The notes below the pieces were generated by a model. It was not told where the DNA came from. It did not search any database and saw nothing but the letters and a program-made list of their open reading frames with translations. Positions 1 to 6,700 of a stretch of 7,214 bases of DNA are shown here, piece by piece. Position 1 is the stretch's first letter; every line of letters starts with the position of its first letter. Origin of the DNA: JBFJWU01 sp041623475 [NCBI: bacterium] (GTDB lineage: Bacteria > J088); the NCBI GenBank assembly GCA_041623475.1, contig JBFJWU010000177.1:1-7214 (forward strand). Direction: 5' to 3'. Both the position numbers and the translations under genes were made by a program.

Positions 1-626
1 CTGAGCGTCGCCGCCGCAGCGGCCTCGATTCCCGTAATGCTGGGGCCACCAGGCGTCAACGACAGCTTGAAGCTCGTCGCATCGGCGGAGGTGACGTAAT
101 AGAATTCGCTGGCGTGCAGTGTCTCTGTCCGGCCGAGGTTGCCGGGATCGATGAAGGTCGGTAGCGGACCGGGTTTGGTCTTGGTGGCGTCTGCGGGATC
201 GGGGATTGTCGAAACCAACAAGATGCGATCGTTCTTGGCCAGCGTCGTGGTTGGCCTCAGATTCTCGTACGTGAATGTGTCGCCCGCCGCCGCCGTGATA
301 GCGGCCTTTGCGTTGACAAAGTAGAGCGTGCCTTGCGAGACAATCCAGTCGACCGGATCCGCGTTGCTGGTATTGTCCACCGACAGTCGTTCGATTCCCG
401 CACTGATCGTCAGTCCGTCGATGTCGACTGGATTCATCAGTGGGCTGAATAACTCAACCCACTCACCATCATCGTCGGATCCGGCAGGATTGGGGAGAAC
501 TTCGGTAATCACCAGGTCCCCGGGAAACAGTGACCGGCAGGATGCAGACACTGGTGCCCGTTCAACGTTGCAGGCAACGGCAGGAATTGCCAGGAACACC
601 AGTCCAATTGCTCGAAAAGGCATCAT
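1..626 (-). CDS. Probable lipoprotein with lamin-tail (LTD) domain, 3'-partial
   Basis: From ATG at 626-624 the frame is open to the left edge: 208 codons with no stop, cut off by the window. The N terminus, MMPFRAIGLVFLAIPAVAC, is a short basic then hydrophobic signal peptide with Cys19 in a lipobox-like A-V-A-C. The -3 residue is Ala rather than Leu, so signal peptidase I cleavage after A-V-A is a second possibility. Residues 37-74 give D-L-V-I-T-E-V-L-P-N-P, then DDDGEWVELF, and N-P-V-D-I-D-G-L-T-I, the recognisable opening of the lamin-tail Ig-fold domain found in many bacterial surface proteins and nucleases. Further LTD-like pieces are GTLYFVN and LAKNDRILLVS (129-139). In-frame ATGs at 635, 626 and 623 are all possible starts; 626 gives the best signal peptide spacing. 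No Shine-Dalgarno is seen. LTD domains are usually accessory, so a catalytic or binding domain may follow beyond the edge. The partner and function are unknown. Confidence 0.85.
   Translation of the reverse strand, partial: MMPFRAIGLVFLAIPAVACNVERAPVSASCRSLFPGDLVITEVLPNPAGSDDDGEWVELFSPLMNPVDIDGLTISAGIERLSVDNTSNADPVDWIVSQGTLYFVNAKAAITAAAGDTFTYENLRPTTTLAKNDRILLVSTIPDPADATKTKPGPLPTFIDPGNLGRTETLHASEFYYVTSADATSFKLSLTPGGPSITGIEAAAAATL
570..626 (-). other. Signal peptide with candidate lipobox
   Basis: Residues 1-19 of the lipoprotein gene: n-region MMPFR with one Arg, h-region AIGLVFLAIP, then A-V-A-C19. If the ATG at 635-633 is used instead, the peptide gains M-C-R and a second basic residue. Asn follows the Cys at +2, which is not the Asp typical of inner-membrane retention in enterobacteria, so outer-membrane delivery would be expected if the organism follows that rule. 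Confidence 0.7.
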
Positions 627-633
627 TCGACAC

Positions 634-639
634 ATTATA
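634..639 (-). promoter_or_regulatory. Possible -10 box (TATAAT) for the lipoprotein gene
   Basis: Reading the minus strand, TATAAT lies seven bases past the terminator T run and seven bases before the ATG at 626-624. A start of transcription six to eight bases after it would fall at or within a base or two of that ATG, giving a leaderless or nearly leaderless message. The region where a -35 box should lie (about 656-663) is the GC-rich terminator stem and does not resemble TTGACA. The hexamer is also half of the palindrome CATTATAATG (633-642), so it could be a chance AT-rich match. Confidence 0.3.
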
Positions 640-645
640 ATGGGC

Positions 646-673
646 AAAAAAAAGAGGGCGCCGAAGCGCCCTC
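646..673 (-). terminator. Rho-independent terminator of the giant gene
   Basis: On the minus strand, a perfect 8-bp stem GAGGGCGC / GCGCCCTC (673-666 with 661-654) closes a TTCG tetraloop (665-662) and is followed at once by eight Ts (653-646). The C-x-UUCG-x-G type loop is an especially stable RNA hairpin. It begins 33 bases past the TAA of the giant gene. On the plus strand the hairpin is followed by CCCCAAAA, not a T run, so it acts in one direction only. It implies that the next gene downstream is transcribed separately. Confidence 0.95.
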
Positions 674-706
674 CCCAAAAGCCTGAGATGTGCAACGAGT
701 TAAGAC

Positions 707-3700
707 TTATGGATTGGTCACGGTATTTTTTGGCGTAAGTACGCGGGCAAAATCACTGTAACTCATCAGATTGCCACCATCGTTGTCGACATCATCAACG
801 TAAACCATGTGCAGTGTCCCGTCAGGCGCAATCTTGAACGCAGGATGCTGGAATTTCTCGTAGTCGTCCACAGAAAACAGATTGCTGAAACTCCAGGATC
901 CGTTGATCTTCCGCGCATAGCGCATATCTTCGTCATTCCCAGGATCTTCAAGGTCCTTGACATAGATCATGTGGACATTATCGTGGTCGTCCAGTTCAAG
1001 CCGCATCCACAGCCCTTCCTGTTCGCTTGGGTCTGGATCAACACCGTCTTCGACCGCCCATGTGCCATCAATTGACCGGGTGGCCAGGGAAACCAGCCAC
1101 GGTTGATCGTTGCCACGGTGTCTTTCGGTGGCCGCGATATAGATTGCTCCATCGGATCCGATTTCCAGATCCAGCCACGTATACCGATACGCCGCGGTCG
1201 CAGTCGCGATCAGTTCTTCGGCCCCGACTACGTCGTTAATCGTGTCATAGGTTACATAACGCCACTCTTCGTCGGCGTCCGCGTTATTATCGTCCAGCGC
1301 CCAGGTAATATGGGCAATGTTATTGGCATCCAGTTCGAACTCCAGCATCCGCTCTGACCGTCCAGAGTCCTCGGCAATGATATCGTTACTGACGAGGTCG
1401 CGAACGGTCCAGTCATAATCACCATCTCCATTGCCGTCCGTACCAATGATGTAACGAATGTCATTGTCTGTGTCGTCGTAGTCGATCGCATGGATTCGCC
1501 CGTCCGCGCCAACGGCCAGGTCATTCATAAAACCGATATTGTTGGATGTGGTCGCAATCGATTCGGTTACCCAAGCGCCCGTCTTATTGTTACTGAAATA
1601 CAGGTCGTCATTGGAGTCTTCGAAATAGAGAATATAGACGTTGCCGTCTTCATCGACGTCAATATTGCTCATTTTTCCGACATCGTTCGCCAACCGAATC
1701 AACTGAACTTCCCAGAATCCGGTGACGTTGTTCGCATAGTACATATCGCCATTGCTACCGTAAAACGACACGTGCTGGTGGCCAAATCGGTCAATTGCTA
1801 ACGAGGTCCAGGCGCGGATATTGGCGGCCTCCTGATCATTGTTGCCGTCACCGCCCACTGCCGATCCAGATACAAGAACAGCGGTCGGCAGCGAGTCATC
1901 ACCGGTCAGCCGAACATATTTCAGCGCAGTATTATCCTGGTCAAAGTACGACACGTGGGGCGTCCCAGTGCCGTCCACGGCGATCGACGGGCTCAGGCCA
2001 ACTGCCCCGCTAAAGTCTACGGGCAGAGTCTTTGAAGACCAGTTGTCACCGGATTTTCCGGCTGCGTACATCAAATTACCGGAGGCCACGTCAAAATAGA
2101 CGATGTGGGCAATTCCGGACGCACCAACAGCTATATCAGTGGGGCCACTATGAACCGTCCCACTGTTTACCGTATCCCTGCTCCACGCCCCACTGTTACC
2201 GGTCGCGTAACGAACCTGACCGTTGCCGCGAAGGTACGAAATATGTACAACGCGGTCGCCGTCAATATCGATCGATGGAGAATAGCCCGAGTCAACCTGG
2301 TTGGACACTGTTTCAGTCACGAAGCTGCCACTTTCGTCGGTCGCATAGTTGAGCGACGAATAAACCGCGTTGCGATACGCCAGATGAACCCCACCGATGC
2401 CATCGACGCCGATTCCAACTGCGTCCAGGGATACCTGGTTCACCGAGGCCACGGCGGTAACCCAGGACGACCCAGATCGACTGGCAACCACAATGGCATC
2501 GCCCGACGATCGATAGCTGGCATAGCCAATCACCGGTGAGCCGGTCGGATCCAGATCCAGGGCATTAAAAGTTCCCGGTACTCCGTAACTATCTACGAGT
2601 TCTGTCGTCCAGCTGCCACCTGTGCTACGATTCGCATAGCGCAGGGTGCCTGCAAATGCATCGTGGTAAGCAATATGAACCTCGCCCGTCACATCTACGG
2701 CAATTGACGTATTGCCCGTTACAGAACTTGCAGAATCTACAACATCAACAGACCAGGATCCGCTTTCGTCCGTTGCGAACAACAAGTCCCCGGTTCCGAC
2801 ATCAACAAAACTGATATACGAACGCCCGAGCGGGTCCGTGTAGATTGATGAAAACTCACCCTGGTCGCCAGTGTTGCTGACAGTTTCCCGACGATTAAAG
2901 GGCATTTCAAAGCTTGACAAGTAGGCCAGCGCCCCCTGCGGGTTACTGACATGAAAGGTCAGTTCGTCGTTGTACTGCAGGTATGGCAATGAATCCTTCG
3001 GCCAGCTGTAAATCCCGCCCGCTGGCGAAATCGACGCGTAGCCGCCAATAGTGGCCGTGCCAGCTGAATTTTCGGACGAATAACCCGTGTTTTCGTTTGT
3101 ATAACCGGATAATGCCGCCCATTCAACATCAATGCCGTAACCGGACTCGCCCATCACGATCACCGCAAATGCCGGAGGCGCAATTGGTGTTGTCTCGGTC
3201 ACCAGAAAAGTAGCCGAGGAATTGCCAGCATCGTCAACCGTATAAAGCCTGTACTGGTGCAGGCTGCCGGTCTGGATCCCTGTATTATCCTTCAGTTCCA
3301 GTACAACCGGCTCAACAATTTGCTCCCAGGCACCACTGCCGCCAATCCTGCGAGTAATTCGGTACCGATCGAAATCTGGAACCGCACTGGCAGTCCAGCG
3401 CAGTTCAACCGCCGACCTTGTAACCGGATGGCTGTCGGCGTCCAATGTAGTGTCCGATACTGCAAACCAGTTAACGCCGGACAGCGTTGGCGGAGTCTGG
3501 TCCAGTGTCACGTAATTCGTAGCCGAAGCCGAATTACCGGCAATATCATAGACGACCGCTGTAACGATCTTGGTAAACTCGCCAGCATCCAGGTTGACAC
3601 TGGTATTCAGCGGCACAGCCTGCCCCACGACGGCGGCAGTCAGGTTGCCGAATACATCAGTGGTCGCCGCATCAGGGGACAGCGAACCAACAACCGCCGA

Positions 3701-6700
3701 AACTGTTACCTGTGACACCTTGTTGGCGCCGCCGGCAATCTGGAACGATACCGTCGGCGGCAGATTGTCGTGGGTTACATCATCAGAATATGGCCCCGCC
3801 ACGTTTCCGACGGAATCCCTGAGCTCAACCGCAATGCTGTTGTCCCCGTTCAGGTTCTGGACATGGACAGTCGTTCCAGGTGCCACATACGCAAACCATG
3901 TGCCCGCAAACGGATCCGTGATATTCCCCGAATAACGAACCTCGACAGGACCGTGCAGTTCGGTAACAGACCCGACCTGCACAAAAACGGGCTCGGATGT
4001 TGTCCATTCGCTGGATACTCCGTCAACCCTGATCTCGTTGCACTCGCTGCATGTCGGCGCAATGGTGTCCAGCGTGTAGGAAACAAAGTTATCGCCGATA
4101 TTACCGGCAACATCCGTCACATACGCCGATACGACGTAGTCGGTGTTGGTCCCCGCCGCAATGGTGTGGCTCCATGACCACGTTGTCGTACCCGCCACCG
4201 GGAACGTCAACTCGGTGGCACTGCCAAAGGCGCCGCCATCCCAGTACATCATCGAATCGGTATCGAAAACGCTGATACCGACCGCCTCGACCCCGGACAG
4301 TCCGTCGGCGGACGTTCCGTTCATCGGGTTGGACACAACACTGGTGATGCCACCGGCAGGATCAAGGATGACAACCGATGGTACGGCGGTATCCAGCGTG
4401 ACTACTGCGCCATACGGGACGCTCTCGTTGCCCAGCCCATCCCGATATGTGACGTAGATTGACTTTTCACCGTCAGCACCGGACACCTGAACCGTCGCCG
4501 ATGCGGCAAATGCCGCCCAGCCGACTGGCCAGACGATGCTGGGACCAGTGACCTTCATCTGGAATGGTGGATTCGCACCCGTCACAAAAAACGAGCTTGA
4601 AATGGTCACCGAATTAGTGGCCACGGTATTGGCTGTGATGCTTCCGGTCGGCGCATCCTGATCCAGAGAAATGACAAGTGGACCAATCAGTGCAGAATTC
4701 CCTGCATCATCGATCAAAGCCAGGCGCAGGTTCTTGTTGCCTGTTCCGGCCACCATCGAAACGTTCGTAGATGACTGCGGAGCAAACCAGTTGGTCGCCC
4801 CACCAATGACATCGTCAATGACACGAGCGTGGGTAACCGGATTTGGGTTGGCATCAGCCCACGAAAGGAAAACTGTAATATCCGCAACGCTTGTTATCGC
4901 AACCGCGGCCGTAATCGACCCGGTCGGGTCAATCGTATCGAAATAGATTGAGTCCGAAACCGGAGCACTGGTATTGCCCAGGATATCCCGCATTGCAATC
5001 CAAACAGTATTGGTGACATTTGCGGTGGACAGTGTCACGGCCAGGGGACTAGCGCCTGCGAACAGATACCAGCCAAGCGGTGCGGTTACGTCGCCGGTTA
5101 CCCGGAATTCAAACGGCGCGCCGCCGCCACTGATCGGTGAACTTACAACCGGCGAACTGGTGCTGTTCGCACCGCCTGCAAGGTCGATCAAAACAGAACC
5201 GGGTGCCGTCTGGTCCAGGTCGATGGATTCGGGGAATGAAAAGGCATTTCCGGCTGAGTCATAGAACGTAACTGTCAGGTTCTTGGTTCCGTCACCTGTC
5301 GTCAACGTCGCGGTCGAGAAATCGGTAATAGATTGGCCAAATTGCTCTACGACATCCCCTGAACCAGTCAGATTGTACGTAACCGTATCGCTGTACCCGG
5401 CAAAGGCCAGGTTGACCAGAGTTGCCGAAGTCGCTGCGGCACCGCCCTCGATCTCGAACGTTGCCGCCGTTGGGGCAACGTTATCGTGGGTGACAGAATC
5501 CGAGAAGACACCGGACGCATTGCCCAAGGCATCGCGGAATTCCACGTTGACTGTATTCACGCCATTTGCCAGTGCCAATGTCACATTGGTCGTCGCTACA
5601 TAAGGGATCCAGGTCCCGGCAATGCCGTCAATGATATTGCCGGTCAAGCGAATATCGGCAACCCCACTGCCTGCTCCGTCAACGGCCTCCAGATCCAGAT
5701 TAACCGTCAGGAAATTCACCCACGGGTAACGCGGCACATCAATGGTAATGCACGTGATGCACGTCGGTGCATCCGAGTCAAACAGAAACGAACGGGAATC
5801 AGACCTGGCTCGGCTTACGCCGTCGCTGGCGCGGCTTACAACGGTAAATGTGGTCGTTCCGGACTGTGCGGAAAATGTGTAGTTCCATGTACTGAAGTCC
5901 GTGCCTGTGTCGTTGACCTCGAACCAATTGGCTGCGGAACTGTCAAACTGCCCGGAGCTTTCGTCATAGTAAAGCCCGGAACTGGTATCAACAGCCTGGA
6001 TTACAACTGTTGTCACCCCAGCACCCTTGGTGGGCGCATTTGGATCCCCGGACGTACCTGAAAAAACTGGCATCGCAGAATGGCTGGATCCACCCGCTGG
6101 CCCCGTCACTGTCAGATCAGGATTGGTCCTGTCGGAAACGATGTCGCCACGAATGTCCCCAAGGCACGCAGATTCATTGCCAGCCCTGTCCACGTATCGG
6201 AAACTGATTGCATTGGTATTATCAGCATCCAGCCCGGAATAGAAGTACGAAAAATTAGCTGGGAATGCCTGGGCGCTTTCGAGCGGATCGGCACAGATCG
6301 AATCGGTTTCGTAGACCAGCAGCGTCGGCACATCTGCAATTGTATCCGGACCTGCCAACAAAAGATCAACGTAAACGAATGTATTTGCAGTCATCGGAAC
6401 GCTGTTAACAGTTGGCGAACTGACCGAAACGGTGCCCCCAGGACCAGTCTGGTCCAATGTTACGGCATCTGCATAGTCTGCAGTTTCGTTCAGCAGTCCG
6501 TCTCGGTAACGAACGGTGACCGTCTTGATCGATTCACCTGTCGTTAACGTAATTCGCTGCGAGGCGGTCGCAGGCACATCTATCCAGCTGTCCTTGAATG
6601 TCGTTGCTACGCCATCAACGCCGGAACCACTGACAAACATCTGCACAGGTGCATTCGCGTCGGTCGCATCCAGGCCAACCAGATCAACTTGAACTGTATT

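Larger units (their letters stand above)
627..706. other. 80-base intergenic region
   Basis: This gap contains only the terminator of the giant gene, the AT-rich palindrome CATTATAATG (633-642) and the start-proximal leader of the lipoprotein gene. A GGGGAGGG purine tract on the minus strand (676-669) resembles a Shine-Dalgarno but sits about 40 bases from the ATG and inside the terminator stem, so it is not a ribosome site for this start. Confidence 0.85.

Noticed and set aside
633-642. CATTATAATG palindrome as a repressor operator
   Set aside because: It is only 10 bases and AT-rich, and it is explained equally well by a -10 box; no second copy is seen nearby.
328-738. Plus-strand open frame of 136 codons
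   Set aside because: It runs antisense through the lipoprotein signal peptide and LTD region and the terminator, and its translation is low-complexity Ser/Arg-rich with no recognisable motif. The minus-strand frame has clear domain logic.
707-757. C-terminal sorting or secretion signal
   Set aside because: The tail ends in polar TPKNTVTNP without LPXTG, a hydrophobic anchor with basic end, PEP-CTERM, or RTX repeats, so no anchoring route can be named.
1437-2887. Sialidase or BNR-repeat enzyme
   Set aside because: The coordinates cover propeller repeats 1-7 and neighbouring blades. The repeats lack clear S-x-D-x-G-x-x-T-W Asp boxes and no catalytic Arg triad or FRIP motif could be seen.
3257-3715. 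Plus-strand 152-codon frame over the FN3-like domain
   Set aside because: Antisense shadow of the giant gene; no motif, signal peptide or ribosome site was seen.
5486-6547. Longest plus-strand frames (5486-6061 and 6080-6547) as antisense genes
   Set aside because: They lie wholly inside the giant coding sequence, overlap conserved Ig domains, and show Arg/Cys/Ile-rich composition typical of antisense shadows.
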